Assembly (NCBI GenBank): GCA_007827375.1
Contig: VISH01000002.1
Coordinates: 886,001-950,000 of the forward strand
Length of the DNA: 64,000 nt
Source of the DNA: Alteromonadaceae bacterium 2753L.S.0a.02
GTDB taxonomy: Bacteria; Pseudomonadota; Gammaproteobacteria; Pseudomonadales; Cellvibrionaceae
Direction: 5' to 3'
Shown here: positions 51,074 through 60,938 of the stretch, in pieces
Layout: every line of letters begins with the position of its first letter
How positions within the stretch are numbered: position 1 is the stretch's first letter
The notes under the pieces: generated by a model
The model's input: only the letters and a program-made list of their open reading frames with translations
Databases searched by the model: none
Told to the model about the DNA's origin: nothing
Made by a program: the position numbers and the translations under genes

Positions 51074-53833
51074 ATGAGTAAAAAATGGGAGATTGGTGCT
51101 GTTGTGGCGCTGGGCGTGCTCGTTGTTTTGATACTTAATTGGCGATCAATTTTTCCCACATCGCCAGCAGCCATTGGAGTTCAGCCCATCAGAGAGCGCG
51201 TCCTGCTTGATAGCGGCTGGCGTTTTATGAAATACAAAAATGCCGCTGATGCTGATGATCTGATCTACGATATTCGTCCCTCCCATATCGATTACCAGGA
51301 TGGTAAACCCGCCGACGCCGAGCCGACTGACGCAGTATCGTTGGAGAGTTCCACTGCAGTGCTCAAACCCTGGATTTTGCCCACAGCAAATGCCTTTATT
51401 GCTGATGCAGATAAACACCATGTAAGACCGGCAGGCAGCCCAGGAGCCGATTTTGCTTTTGTGCAGTCTGGGATTGATGACAGCAATTGGCAGCCGGTAA
51501 CACTCCCCCACGATTGGGCCATACAGGGACCGTTTTTTGCCGGCCCGGATGCGGAAGTCGGTGGCGGAATGGGGCGCCTGCCCAGCCCAGGAGTAGCTTG
51601 GTATCGGAACAAGTTCGATATCCCCGTTACAGACCACAACAAAGCCATTTACCTGGATGTCGACGGCGCCATGTCATATGCCATGGTGTGGTTAAACGGC
51701 GCTTTGGTGGGTGGCTGGCCCTATGGTTATACCTCGTTCAGGTTGGATCTCACCCCATATGTGGAGTATGGAAAAACCAACCAATTGGCGATTCGTCTCG
51801 ATAATCCACCGGCCTCATCGCGCTGGTATCCCGGCGGCGGGCTGTATCGCAACGTGTGGCTAACAAAATTGAGCAAGTTTCATGTCTCTCATTGGGGAAC
51901 CCAGATTACAACGGAGCGAGTCACTGAGGGCACTGCGGAACTCGAGCTGAAGATTGGTATTGCCAACCGATCATCGCAAGATGGGACGGTGGATCTTGTT
52001 ACAGAAATTTACGAAGTCGGCGCCGACGACAATGCTGTGGGGAAACCTGTTGCAGTATTGAGCGAGAAAGGTGTTTCAGTCCCAAGTGCTAACAAAGTTA
52101 CTTTAAGTCAAACTGCATTTATCGCAAACGCGAAACTTTGGGGTCCCTTACCTACGCAAACCCCGCATCGTTATATGGCTCTCGTTAATGTGAGCCAGGG
52201 AAAAACAATCCTCGACCAGCAGACCACTTTTTTTGGTATTCGCACTTTGGAATTCAACGCAGATATGGGCCTTATGGTGAATGGCGAACACGTTTATCTG
52301 CAGGGGGTTAATCAACATCACGATCTTGGGGCTTTGGGGGCGGCTTTTAATGTGCGTGCTGCTCAGCGTCAGTTGCAACTGTTGCAAGAAATGGGCACCA
52401 ATGCAATTCGCATGGCGCACAATCCGCCGGCAACGGAATTATTGTATTTGGCCGATAAAATGGGGATTTTAGTGGTCGATGAAATCTTCGATTCCTGGCA
52501 GCGAAAAAAAACACCCTTGGATTTCCATTTAATATTTGATGATTGGTCTGAGCCGGATCTGCGCGCGATGATTCGGCGCGATTACAACCACCCCTCGGTA
52601 ATTATGTGGAGTATCGGCAACGAGGTCGGCGAGCAATACACCGAGGAGGCTGGTGCCGCTGTCGGTAAGCGCTTGCACGATATCGTAAAAAGTGAAGACC
52701 CTACACGCCCCACAGCTGCGTCGATGAATTACGCCAAGGCACATATGCCTTTTGCCGCGGTGATGGATACCATCAGCTTGAATTATCAGGGAGAAGGCAT
52801 TCGCAATGCGCCGGCTTACAAACATTTGCAGGGTATTCGAACACCGCCGAACTATCCCGATTTTCATAAGGCGTACCCAGACAAATTAATTTTCAGCAGT
52901 GAAAATGCCGCTGCGGTAAGTTCCCGTGGCGAATATATGTTTCCTGTAGCTGAGGGGATAAGTGCTCCAATAGCCGATGGGATGGGCGGCAATCCGGAAT
53001 CTGCCCAGGTCAGTTCGTATGAGCTTTACACTGCGCCTTTTGGGTCATCCGCCGACAAGGTTTTTCTTTCCATGCAACTGCACCCCTTTGTAGCCGGTGG
53101 CTTTGTATGGAGTGGCTGGGATTATCTTGGCGAGCCGACGCCTTACTATTCTGCTCGTAGCTCCTATTTTGGTGTTATAGATTTAGCGGGCTTTAAAAAA
53201 GATCGATTTTATTTGTATCAATCTCATTGGCGCCCTGATTTCCCCATGGCGCATATCTTACCGCATTGGAATTGGCCTGAGCGGATAGGCTTAGTAACGC
53301 CCGTGCACGTTTTTACATCGGGCGATTCCGCAGAATTGTTTTTGAATGGCGAATCACTGGGACTAAAACACAAAACCAAATATGAATCGCGCTTGCGCTG
53401 GGATGATGTGCTGTACCAACCCGGCGTACTTGAAGTGGTAGCCTATAAGAAAGGCGTGGAATGGGCTCGTGACACGGTAAAAACAACGGGGCCAGGTGCT
53501 GCTGTGCAACTGTCAGTGGACCGGAACCTCATTGACGCAAACGGAAAAGATTTAGCTTTTGTAACGGCGAAAATTGTCGACGCCGAGGGAAATTTTGTCG
53601 CCAACGCAAACGACATGTTGCAATTCAGTGTGGAGGGCAGCGGCGAGTTGCTCGCGACCGACAATGGTGATCCAACGAATTTAACTGAATTTCAATCTTC
53701 TCAGCGCGCTGCATTCAATGGCCTCGCTCTTGCGATCGTGAGGGGAAATGCACATAGCGCCGGTGAAATAACTGTGCGAGTGTCTGCAGAGGGAATTTCT
53801 AGCGATAGTTTAACGATTGAAACATTTCGCTAG
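51074..53833 (+). CDS. Membrane-anchored GH2 glycoside hydrolase (beta-galactosidase-like)
   Basis: The 919-residue protein has an N-terminal hydrophobic anchor (about 7-25), a GH2 sugar-binding domain (VTLPHDWAI, YRNKFDIP), an Ig-like domain, and a TIM barrel with acid/base Glu517 in SIGNEVGE and nucleophile Glu610 in FSSENAA. Next come a DUF4982-like domain (DSAELFLNGESLG) and a C-terminal Ig-like bacterial domain. GH2 covers beta-galactosidase, beta-mannosidase and beta-glucuronidase; the multi-domain DUF4982 layout is most typical of beta-galactosidases of hemicellulose or pectin loci. The N-terminus suggests periplasmic anchoring rather than secretion. AGGG lies eight bases before the ATG. 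Confidence 0.88.
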   Translation: MSKKWEIGAVVALGVLVVLILNWRSIFPTSPAAIGVQPIRERVLLDSGWRFMKYKNAADADDLIYDIRPSHIDYQDGKPADAEPTDAVSLESSTAVLKPWILPTANAFIADADKHHVRPAGSPGADFAFVQSGIDDSNWQPVTLPHDWAIQGPFFAGPDAEVGGGMGRLPSPGVAWYRNKFDIPVTDHNKAIYLDVDGAMSYAMVWLNGALVGGWPYGYTSFRLDLTPYVEYGKTNQLAIRLDNPPASSRWYPGGGLYRNVWLTKLSKFHVSHWGTQITTERVTEGTAELELKIGIANRSSQDGTVDLVTEIYEVGADDNAVGKPVAVLSEKGVSVPSANKVTLSQTAFIANAKLWGPLPTQTPHRYMALVNVSQGKTILDQQTTFFGIRTLEFNADMGLMVNGEHVYLQGVNQHHDLGALGAAFNVRAAQRQLQLLQEMGTNAIRMAHNPPATELLYLADKMGILVVDEIFDSWQRKKTPLDFHLIFDDWSEPDLRAMIRRDYNHPSVIMWSIGNEVGEQYTEEAGAAVGKRLHDIVKSEDPTRPTAASMNYAKAHMPFAAVMDTISLNYQGEGIRNAPAYKHLQGIRTPPNYPDFHKAYPDKLIFSSENAAAVSSRGEYMFPVAEGISAPIADGMGGNPESAQVSSYELYTAPFGSSADKVFLSMQLHPFVAGGFVWSGWDYLGEPTPYYSARSSYFGVIDLAGFKKDRFYLYQSHWRPDFPMAHILPHWNWPERIGLVTPVHVFTSGDSAELFLNGESLGLKHKTKYESRLRWDDVLYQPGVLEVVAYKKGVEWARDTVKTTGPGAAVQLSVDRNLIDANGKDLAFVTAKIVDAEGNFVANANDMLQFSVEGSGELLATDNGDPTNLTEFQSSQRAAFNGLALAIVRGNAHSAGEITVRVSAEGISSDSLTIETFR

Positions 53834-53908
53834 GTCAGTGAGGACGTAGCGAAATACCTGCAGCGTTACAATGTGGCGGTAGCCTGAAAGTAATATTAGG
53901 GAAGTGTT

Positions 53909-53938
53909 AAAATAAGCCGGCATCTGCCGGCTTATTTT
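53909..53938. terminator. Perfect bidirectional terminator between GH2 and esterase genes
   Basis: AAAATAAGCCGGCA and TGCCGGCTTATTTT are exact 14-bp inverted copies around TC. A GC-rich stem with A and T runs on both sides ends both convergent genes. Confidence 0.9.
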
Positions 53939-53939
53939 G

Positions 53940-55883
53940 TTAATCCACGCTGGCTTCAAATACCGAAGCCGGTAAACCATTCTTGTTATACAAGTTAGCG
54001 TTCTTTGGATCGTTGCGCCAAGCATAACGAACACTCACTGGCTTTTTAATGGATTTGTGCCAAACGATCACTTTGTTTTTCTTTATTTTCGCTTTTGCCC
54101 ACACATATTCACCATCTTCTCCGGCAATTGCGAAGCCACCGAGTTTACCGTGCTTTGCGATTAATCCGTCGCCTACATGGTCGAAGCTGATAATTAATTT
54201 ATTTTTTTCTCTTTCCAGCGATTTATAGAGCGGCCCGGAGTACACAATATCTCTATCGCCATAGGCTAATGCTTGGGCAGTGAGAGCAAGGCGTTCACCG
54301 ACGGCTTTTTTGTTGAGTGGGTGCAGGTCATTCCATTCGCCAACATCAGTAATCACCGCCATTGCGGTATTTTCGGCTTTCTGTAATGTTAAAAATTGCG
54401 CATAACGCAATTTAGCCCAACCACCATCACTGGGTTCTTCTGGGTCGGTCATGTAATTGGCCAGTTGCACGTACAGGAAAGGGAAATTCCCTTGCTGCCA
54501 TTTATCACGCCATTCCTGAATAAGTTGAGGAAACAGTTCTTGATATTGTTCTGAACGGTCTGCATTGGATTCACCCTGATACCAGATAACCCCTTTGATT
54601 TTCATATTGAACAGAGGCGCGAGCATACCGTTATAGCAACCCAACGCTTGCTTATAGGGGATAAAACGTTGCGCAGGGGGTGGTGTTACCACATTGCTGA
54701 TTTTGTACTTCCACTCGCCGGTCAAATCAACTTTGGTATCCCCAACCTCGAGGTAATAAGGTTTTTCTGCAACGAATTCACCTTGCTTGTTGTCAACTCT
54801 CACTCGCAGCGTTATTACATTTTTACCAGGTTTAACAATACCGGGTTCAACTTTGTAACGGCGAGGCGGATAGCGATACCAGGTGCGCCCCACTTGTTGT
54901 CCGTTGATATAAGCAATGTCGGCATCAACGATCACCCCGAGGCGTAAAAAAGCGGGTTGGTCAGCGACATTCTCTGGCAGATCTATTGTTTTTCGAAACC
55001 ACACCAAACCACTCATGGGTTCGATACCTTCATTTTCCCAAACGGAAGGCACATTTATTTTCTGCCAATTGCTGTCGTTATAAGCGTTTTCGTACCATTT
55101 TACAGCGCTTGTGGAACCTTCATCGTTGTCGTTGAGTTGCGCATACCAGGCATCACTGTCTTTTTTATCGGCATCTTGAAGGGATTGGAGGTAGGCGTCG
55201 TCTTTAAAGTTTTCGATAGATTTATATTCTTCGGGGTACTGTTTTAGCGCCTCGCGGCTGATCCAACACTCCGCCGGTGATCCGCCGAAGTTGGCTCCCA
55301 AAATTCCTACCGGTACTTTTTGGGTCTCGTGAATTTTTTTGCCAAAAAAATAGGCAACGGCTGAATGATCTGCAATTTTATCGGGTGTGCTCGGCTCCCA
55401 GGCGCCGCCACTGAGGTCTTGCTGGGGAGCTTTGAAATTCATGATGCGTGGCACGGTAAATTCACGAACAAGCGGAGAGTTTGCTGTAGGAATGGCATCG
55501 GGAAACATTTCTTCAATCCGCGATAGGGTGGTTTGCATATTGGATTGTCCCGACGCCACCCACACATCACCAAAATAAACATCGTTGATGTACTTTATAT
55601 CGTTATCTTTACCAACTACGGTAATTTTGTGAGGGCCTCCCGCCGTTTGCGGGGGCAAGCCTACTTGCCATGCGTTATTTTTAGTAGTGCTGCTTGCAAT
55701 GGTTTTGCCATCCAGAATGATCGTCACTTTTTCGTTATTAGCGGCCCAGCCCCAAATTTTGTTTTCTGTATCGCGCTGTAAGACGAGTCCGTCACTTAAT
55801 AATTGGGGAAGCTTTACTTCTGCCCAAATGAACGCGGAAAAAAAGGAGGTGAAGCTAACGAGAATAAGCAGGAGTTTCTTCAT
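53940..55883 (-). CDS. Secreted sialate O-acetylesterase-like carbohydrate esterase
   Basis: The 647-residue protein has a signal peptide (MKKLLLILVSFTSFFSAFIWA) and an SGNH esterase fold: the block I SGQSNM with Ser near residue 115, block III WYQGESNADR near 437 and the DLHP Asp-His pair near 517. An inserted GH2-like jelly-roll (about 265-380, with VWFRKTIDLP and AYINGQQVG) matches the sialate-O-acetylesterase layout. In plant-degrading bacteria such proteins deacetylate hemicellulose or pectin sugars. It converges with the GH2 gene, supporting joint action on an acetylated, galactose-containing glycan. True sialate specificity is unlikely without other sialic acid genes here. Confidence 0.88.
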   Translation of the reverse strand: MKKLLLILVSFTSFFSAFIWAEVKLPQLLSDGLVLQRDTENKIWGWAANNEKVTIILDGKTIASSTTKNNAWQVGLPPQTAGGPHKITVVGKDNDIKYINDVYFGDVWVASGQSNMQTTLSRIEEMFPDAIPTANSPLVREFTVPRIMNFKAPQQDLSGGAWEPSTPDKIADHSAVAYFFGKKIHETQKVPVGILGANFGGSPAECWISREALKQYPEEYKSIENFKDDAYLQSLQDADKKDSDAWYAQLNDNDEGSTSAVKWYENAYNDSNWQKINVPSVWENEGIEPMSGLVWFRKTIDLPENVADQPAFLRLGVIVDADIAYINGQQVGRTWYRYPPRRYKVEPGIVKPGKNVITLRVRVDNKQGEFVAEKPYYLEVGDTKVDLTGEWKYKISNVVTPPPAQRFIPYKQALGCYNGMLAPLFNMKIKGVIWYQGESNADRSEQYQELFPQLIQEWRDKWQQGNFPFLYVQLANYMTDPEEPSDGGWAKLRYAQFLTLQKAENTAMAVITDVGEWNDLHPLNKKAVGERLALTAQALAYGDRDIVYSGPLYKSLEREKNKLIISFDHVGDGLIAKHGKLGGFAIAGEDGEYVWAKAKIKKNKVIVWHKSIKKPVSVRYAWRNDPKNANLYNKNGLPASVFEASVD

Positions 55884-55971
55884 AGTTTTGTCGCTTGTCT
55901 TTATATAAGTGGTGCCGCTATATGAGTTGCTATTATGATACGGTTATTAACGCGATGAGATGATTAAAAAC

Positions 55972-56643
55972 ATGTGTGGACGCTTTGCTAACCACGTTAG
56001 GGATATGCACCGCTGGATGTCGATTCTCAAGCATTGGCCTGCGCAATCGAAAGATGCTAATCCCGTCGGTACCATAGGTTTTAATATAGCACCTACCCAG
56101 CAGGTGCCGGTAGTTTGCGCCTCCGGAGTGTATGGTATGCGCTGGGGATTGGTTCCTGCGTGGTCGAAACAGCCTGTAACACAATACGCCACCTTCAATG
56201 CCAGATTGGAAACTGCTGCGGAAAAGCCCGCGTTTCGCAGCGCCTGGAAAAGCCGGCGGCGTTGTCTGGTTCCATTGTTGGGATATTATGAATGGTTAAC
56301 CACAGAATCAGGCAAACAGCCCTATTTTGTGAGCCATGCGGGAGGCGATGATATGTTGGCGATGGCAGGACTTTGGGAGCAACGTGAAGACAGTTTATCG
56401 TTTACGGTGCTCACTGAAAGCGCTCAGGGACACATGTTAGAGCTGCACCAGCGCATGCCTGTATTTTTAAGCACTGAAAATGCGGAGGCGTGGTTGAGGG
56501 GTGAATATGATTTTACACCTCTCGAACCGGGTGAATTACGCACCTTGCTCAACTATTACCCCGTAAGTAAACAGGTCAATAATGTTCGCAATCAGGGCAA
56601 TAGCCTGATCGAACCTGTTCCCTCAACTTCTGAGTCTGATTAA
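55972..56643 (+). CDS. SOS-response-associated protein (SRAP/YedK family)
   Basis: The ATG at 55972 is chosen because it leaves Cys2 at the N-terminus (MCGRFANH), the residue that covalently traps abasic sites in single-stranded DNA after Met removal; a longer frame would destroy this. The 223-residue protein also has FNARLETAAEKPAFRSAW, the conserved LLGYYEW with its Glu, and the late His in LHQRMPVF. YedK/HMCES proteins form a thiazolidine crosslink at abasic sites and protect them from cleavage. Confidence 0.92.
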   Translation: MCGRFANHVRDMHRWMSILKHWPAQSKDANPVGTIGFNIAPTQQVPVVCASGVYGMRWGLVPAWSKQPVTQYATFNARLETAAEKPAFRSAWKSRRRCLVPLLGYYEWLTTESGKQPYFVSHAGGDDMLAMAGLWEQREDSLSFTVLTESAQGHMLELHQRMPVFLSTENAEAWLRGEYDFTPLEPGELRTLLNYYPVSKQVNNVRNQGNSLIEPVPSTSESD

Positions 56644-56660
56644 TAGCCCTTTTCTGTTGC

Positions 56661-57788
56661 TCAAGCGAAATAAACACCGCCCAAAATAACTTCTTCTTCA
56701 GCGCCAGTGACTGCAGGCAGATTGCCACTTAAATGGTTCAGCGTGCGCATGGCAAGCCAGGCAAAGGCAACTGCCTCGACCCAATCGGGGTGAAGATTGA
56801 GTTCGTTGGTGGTGTCGAGGGGGTAGCCAGGTAACAGGATTCTCAGGCGCTCAAACAGTGCCTTATTGTGAACCCCGCCACCACAGGCGTAAACGTGCGT
56901 GCCCGTAGTACAGGTTAATCTAATCGCATCGGAGATAGTCACAGCGGTGAGCTCGGTGAGGGTCGCCTGGACATCCTGGGGCGTGAGCGGTGTGATTGTT
57001 TCTTCGGTTGCTCGAGTGACCCAGTTCAGGTTGAAATCTTCGCGCCCTGTGCTTTTGGGGGCAGGCATTTTAAAAAACGAATGGCTCACTAACTTGTCCA
57101 GCAGTTCATTGTTTACTTTGCCATCAGCCGCCCATTCGCCACCCTTGTCGTAACGTTTACTGCCGAAGCTGTTTATCCAGGCGTCCATCAAAGCATTGCC
57201 TGGGCCGGTGTCGTAGCCCAGTACACCGCCATCTTTTGGTAAATAAGTGATATTGGCCATACCACCAATGTTGAGGATACAGCGATTCTCTTGACTGCTG
57301 GAGAACATCACCTTGTGGAAAGAGGGGGCCAGAGGGGCACCCTGACCGCCAGCGGCCATGTCTCGGCGGCGAAAGTCTGCGACAGTCGTGATACCTGTGA
57401 GTTGCGCAATAGTATTGGGGTCGCCGATTTGTACCGAAAATTGTTCGGGTGTACCGGCACTGTGGGTCCGATGACGAACAGTTTGCCCGTGGCTCCCAAT
57501 GCCGGTGATATCTTTTGGCTTGAGGCCCTGTTCTTCCAGCAGACGGTTGACCGCCTTGGCGAATAAAATTCCCAACTGTTTATCGAGCGCACCCATGCGG
57601 TCGATTTCGTTGTCGCCCGGCCGCGCCAAATCAAAGATTTTCTGGCGGGTGCGGGGGTCGTAGGGGAGGTCGTAGGTGGCAACCAGGTTAAAATCGTTAC
57701 CTTCGCCGAATTCTACCAGTCCGGCGTCGATGGAGTCGGCGCTAGTGCCAGACATCAGGCCAATATACAGGCGCTTAGCCTCTGACAT
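56661..57788 (-). CDS. anmK: Anhydro-N-acetylmuramic acid kinase
   Basis: The 375-residue ASKHA-fold kinase has the family motifs LYIGLMSGTSADSIDAGLVEF, GSHGQTVRH, NIGGMANITYLP and GYDTGPGNALMDAW. It phosphorylates and opens anhydroMurNAc during cell-wall recycling. It lies beside an M23 endopeptidase and tyrS, an order conserved in pseudomonads. The lytic transglycosylase at 18.6-20.7 kb would produce its substrate. Confidence 0.96.
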   Translation of the reverse strand: MSEAKRLYIGLMSGTSADSIDAGLVEFGEGNDFNLVATYDLPYDPRTRQKIFDLARPGDNEIDRMGALDKQLGILFAKAVNRLLEEQGLKPKDITGIGSHGQTVRHRTHSAGTPEQFSVQIGDPNTIAQLTGITTVADFRRRDMAAGGQGAPLAPSFHKVMFSSSQENRCILNIGGMANITYLPKDGGVLGYDTGPGNALMDAWINSFGSKRYDKGGEWAADGKVNNELLDKLVSHSFFKMPAPKSTGREDFNLNWVTRATEETITPLTPQDVQATLTELTAVTISDAIRLTCTTGTHVYACGGGVHNKALFERLRILLPGYPLDTTNELNLHPDWVEAVAFAWLAMRTLNHLSGNLPAVTGAEEEVILGGVYFA

Positions 57789-57895
57789 GTTTACCCTCGT
57801 GGAGTTAGAGCAATTGTTGTGAATATCCTTATGGGAATTCCATGAATGATACCGCGGGGGGAGTCTGGGGTTGCCAGTGCGGGTATCTCAACCGA

Positions 57896-59287
57896 TTATA
57901 ATTTTTTCGTATCGGTATTTGTATCGCTAGTTGCTAGTTTCGTGGTTGCAGCTGTTGGATTTAGTTCAGCCAATAGGGGCTGCGTTTCCCGGTAGAAGCG
58001 CTGTAACTCGCTTTCGGGGACTGCCTGCGCTTTTGGCAATTTCACGGTCAGCGGGTTGCGAACGCTGCCGTTAACATAGAATTCGTAGTGGAGGTGTGGG
58101 CCAGTGGCTAGACCGGTGGAGCCCACATAAGCGATGGTTTGCCCTTGCTTAACACGTACACCATTATGGATGCCTTTGCGAAACTTGCTGATATGCGCGT
58201 ACAGGGTTTTGTAAGTTTGGCCGTGCTGGATAATCACCACATTACCGTAGCCACCCTTCCTCCCAGCATAGATCACTTTGCCGTCCCCGGCGGCTTTGAT
58301 GGGGGTGCCGGTACTCGCGGCGTAATCAGTGCCTTTATGAGCACGAATTTTATTGAGAACCGGGTGTTTCCGGTGCAAGTTAAAGTGTGAACTTATGCGG
58401 GCGAAATCGATGGGAGTGCGCAAAAATTCTTTGCGCATGGTGTCGCCGGTGGGGGTGTAGTATTGGGTATTACCGTTGACATCCTGATATCGCACAGCGC
58501 GAAAAGTTTTGTTCTGATTGGTAAATTCGGCGGCCAGAATGTTGCCATTGCCGATTTTTTCGCCATCCAGAAAACTTTCTTCAAACAACACGCGAAAGGA
58601 ATCGCCCTGGCGAATATCCAGTGCGAAATCGATATCCCAACCAAAGATTCCTGCAAGCTCCATCACCAATCGATCATCGAGGCGAGCTTCTTTTCCTGCG
58701 TTAAACAGTGATTCGGTAATGGTACCTGAGCGAACCGCCAGCTTCACGTCCGGGTGTCGGCTGGTGGCTTCGTGTACAAACCCTTGCTCGGTACGCGTAA
58801 ACGCGAAACTGTTGAGACGGTCCTGTACATAAGTGAGTTTCGCCAAGGTGCCGTCTGCATCGAAGCTGAATTCCAGTTTGTGGCCCGGGTAGAGTGCCGC
58901 GAGTTTTTTACCCTGTTCCGCGGCCAACAATTCCATCATCACTCGGTCATTCAGCCCGGCGCGTTTGAATATCAGCGACAGGTTATCTCCGGCACGCACG
59001 GTTTCTGTATGTGTGCTGGTTGTGACGCTTTCTGGCTCGGTAGTGACGGCATTGCTCTGTTCTGTTGGCAAAGCTTGTAGCTGGATGGACTCAAGTGCAG
59101 GGATGGCGATTTCTTGGTGCCTTTTGGCCTGGGTTTCCTTACTGGGGAGCATTAGGGAGGCGCTTAAAATCACCGATAAGCTAAGGGCAACCACCAAGTG
59201 CATACGTGGCACCGCCTTCAGCAATGGCGCTGATTTGATCTTTTTGTGCGATTTGCGTGAATTTCTTTTTAGATCAATAGCTTGCAT
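57896..59287 (-). CDS. M23-family peptidoglycan endopeptidase (MepM-like)
   Basis: The 463-residue protein has an N-terminal signal anchor (MHLVVALSLSVILSASLMLP, about 29-48), an OapA/LysM-like segment (TVRAGDNLSLIFKRAGL) and a lysostaphin-type peptidase domain (about 300-420) with the zinc motifs HKGTDYAA (near 315) and HLHYEF (near 399). It should cut peptidoglycan crosslinks in the periplasm to allow wall growth. The gene is in line with anmK and divergent from tyrS. Confidence 0.93.
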   Translation of the reverse strand: MQAIDLKRNSRKSHKKIKSAPLLKAVPRMHLVVALSLSVILSASLMLPSKETQAKRHQEIAIPALESIQLQALPTEQSNAVTTEPESVTTSTHTETVRAGDNLSLIFKRAGLNDRVMMELLAAEQGKKLAALYPGHKLEFSFDADGTLAKLTYVQDRLNSFAFTRTEQGFVHEATSRHPDVKLAVRSGTITESLFNAGKEARLDDRLVMELAGIFGWDIDFALDIRQGDSFRVLFEESFLDGEKIGNGNILAAEFTNQNKTFRAVRYQDVNGNTQYYTPTGDTMRKEFLRTPIDFARISSHFNLHRKHPVLNKIRAHKGTDYAASTGTPIKAAGDGKVIYAGRKGGYGNVVIIQHGQTYKTLYAHISKFRKGIHNGVRVKQGQTIAYVGSTGLATGPHLHYEFYVNGSVRNPLTVKLPKAQAVPESELQRFYRETQPLLAELNPTAATTKLATSDTNTDTKKL

Positions 59288-59639
59288 ATGCTTGTTGATA
59301 TTGGGCCTGGTTTTATTACGTAACTATAAAGTTTATAACAGAAAAAACGCTAAATATCACCCTGAGAAGTTAGCAAAACCCTATCTTATGACAAAATTAT
59401 CTTGACGGCGTAACTTTCATTGCTTGCTAGTAAGTAATTACTTAGTTTTCAGCGGCGGTTCTTCCGAATACTATCGCCAAACGGTCGCTGAACAAGTGCC
59501 AAGCTCTTGCGATTCGACTTGTCACAAGCAATGCGGTGATTGTTGCCGCAAACGGTTTGTTTTGGTGAAATTTTTCGGTATGGTTTGCGCCTTTCGAAAA
59601 TCCTCTTACAAACCTAACTAATAAAATGGACCAGGCGAC
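59288..59639. other. Divergent promoter region of the M23 peptidase and tyrS
   Basis: These 352 bases hold TAAGTAATTACTTA (59431-59444), a perfect 14-bp palindrome that may be an operator, and TTGACG at 59402-59407 as a possible -35 towards tyrS without a good -10. No T-box or coding region was recognised. Confidence 0.4.
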
Positions 59640-60938
59640 ATGACCGCGGTAGATGAACAGCTCCTCAACGATTTGCAGGCCCGAGGTCTGGTGGCTCAGA
59701 TGACAGGTGATGATGCCCTGGATTCTTGGCTGCTGGAACCGCGTACCCTCTACGCTGGCTTCGACCCTACCGCAGACAGTCTCCACATTGGCAGCTTGGT
59801 TCCCTTATTGACTTTGCGGCGCTTCCAACTAGCGGGACATAAGCCCCTGGCTTTGGTGGGAGGCGCTACCGGTCTCATCGGCGACCCCAGTTTTAAAGCT
59901 CAGGAGCGCCAGTTAAATACACCCGAAGTGGTTGCCGGTTGGGTTGAAAAACTCAAAGCGCAGGTATCGCGCTTCATCGATTTTGATTGTGGTGTAAACA
60001 GTGCAGAAGTTGTAAACAACCTCGATTGGGTTGGTGAACTGAACGTACTGAATTTTTTAAGGGATGTTGGCAAACATTTTTCCATTAATAACATGATTCA
60101 TAAAGAATCGGTGAAACAGCGCATCGATCGAGAAGGTGCGGGCATATCCTTTACCGAATTCACATACATGATATTGCAGTCATACGATTTCGCGGAATTG
60201 TACAATCAGTACCAGTGTACCCTGCAAATCGGCGGGTCTGATCAGTGGGGAAATATTACTGGTGGAACCGATCTCACCCGCCGCTTGTACGGCGGTCAGG
60301 TGTTCGGCTTGACGCTACCCCTGGTCACAAAATCAGATGGCACTAAATTTGGAAAAACGGAGTCGGGAACTATCTGGTTGGATGCTAAAAAAACATCCCC
60401 CTATGCGTTCTATCAATTTTGGTTGAACACGGCCGACGCCGACGTGTATAAGTTCCTGCGTTACTTCACCTTTTTAAGTGTGTCAGAAATTTCGGAAATC
60501 GAAGAGCGGGACAATGCCGCACAGGGCAGACCTCAAGCGCAAGGTATTTTGGCGCGAGAAGTAACTCAGCTCATTCATGGCGACGACGGTTTGGCTGCCG
60601 CACAGCGAATTACCGATGCGATGTTTAGCGGTGATATCGGCGATTTGAGCGAGTCAGATCTCGAGCAACTGGCGTTGGATGGCTTACCTTCAAGTAAGCT
60701 TCCAGAAGACTTTGCCACCAAACCGCTCACCTCATTGCTTGCTGATTGTGGCATGGTGAAAGCCGCGCGGGAAGCGAAGGATGCATTGGGCCGCCAAGCC
60801 GTACTCATTAATGGTTCGCCGAAGAGTATGGAAGATAATATGGCGACAGAGCGGTGTTTTGCGTGCGAGTTTGCACTGCATGGTCGATTTTTCCTGGTGA
60901 AGCTCGGTAAAAAGAAAAACTTCCTATTTGAACGCTAG
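59640..60938 (+). CDS. tyrS: Tyrosyl-tRNA synthetase
   Basis: The 432-residue class I enzyme has the HIGH variant HIGS (about residue 49), the binding segments YMILQSYDFAELY and QIGGSDQWGNI, the KMSKS variant KFGKT (about 236) and a C-terminal S4-like domain (ALGRQAVLINGSPKS). It charges tRNA-Tyr with tyrosine. Its TAG stop shares the self-complementary CTAG with the stop of the convergent GGDEF gene. Confidence 0.95.
   Translation: MTAVDEQLLNDLQARGLVAQMTGDDALDSWLLEPRTLYAGFDPTADSLHIGSLVPLLTLRRFQLAGHKPLALVGGATGLIGDPSFKAQERQLNTPEVVAGWVEKLKAQVSRFIDFDCGVNSAEVVNNLDWVGELNVLNFLRDVGKHFSINNMIHKESVKQRIDREGAGISFTEFTYMILQSYDFAELYNQYQCTLQIGGSDQWGNITGGTDLTRRLYGGQVFGLTLPLVTKSDGTKFGKTESGTIWLDAKKTSPYAFYQFWLNTADADVYKFLRYFTFLSVSEISEIEERDNAAQGRPQAQGILAREVTQLIHGDDGLAAAQRITDAMFSGDIGDLSESDLEQLALDGLPSSKLPEDFATKPLTSLLADCGMVKAAREAKDALGRQAVLINGSPKSMEDNMATERCFACEFALHGRFFLVKLGKKKNFLFER

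Noticed and set aside
59424..59621. 65-residue Cys-rich frame upstream of tyrS
   Set aside because: It has no ribosome binding site and no recognisable motif, and it covers the expected tyrS promoter region.
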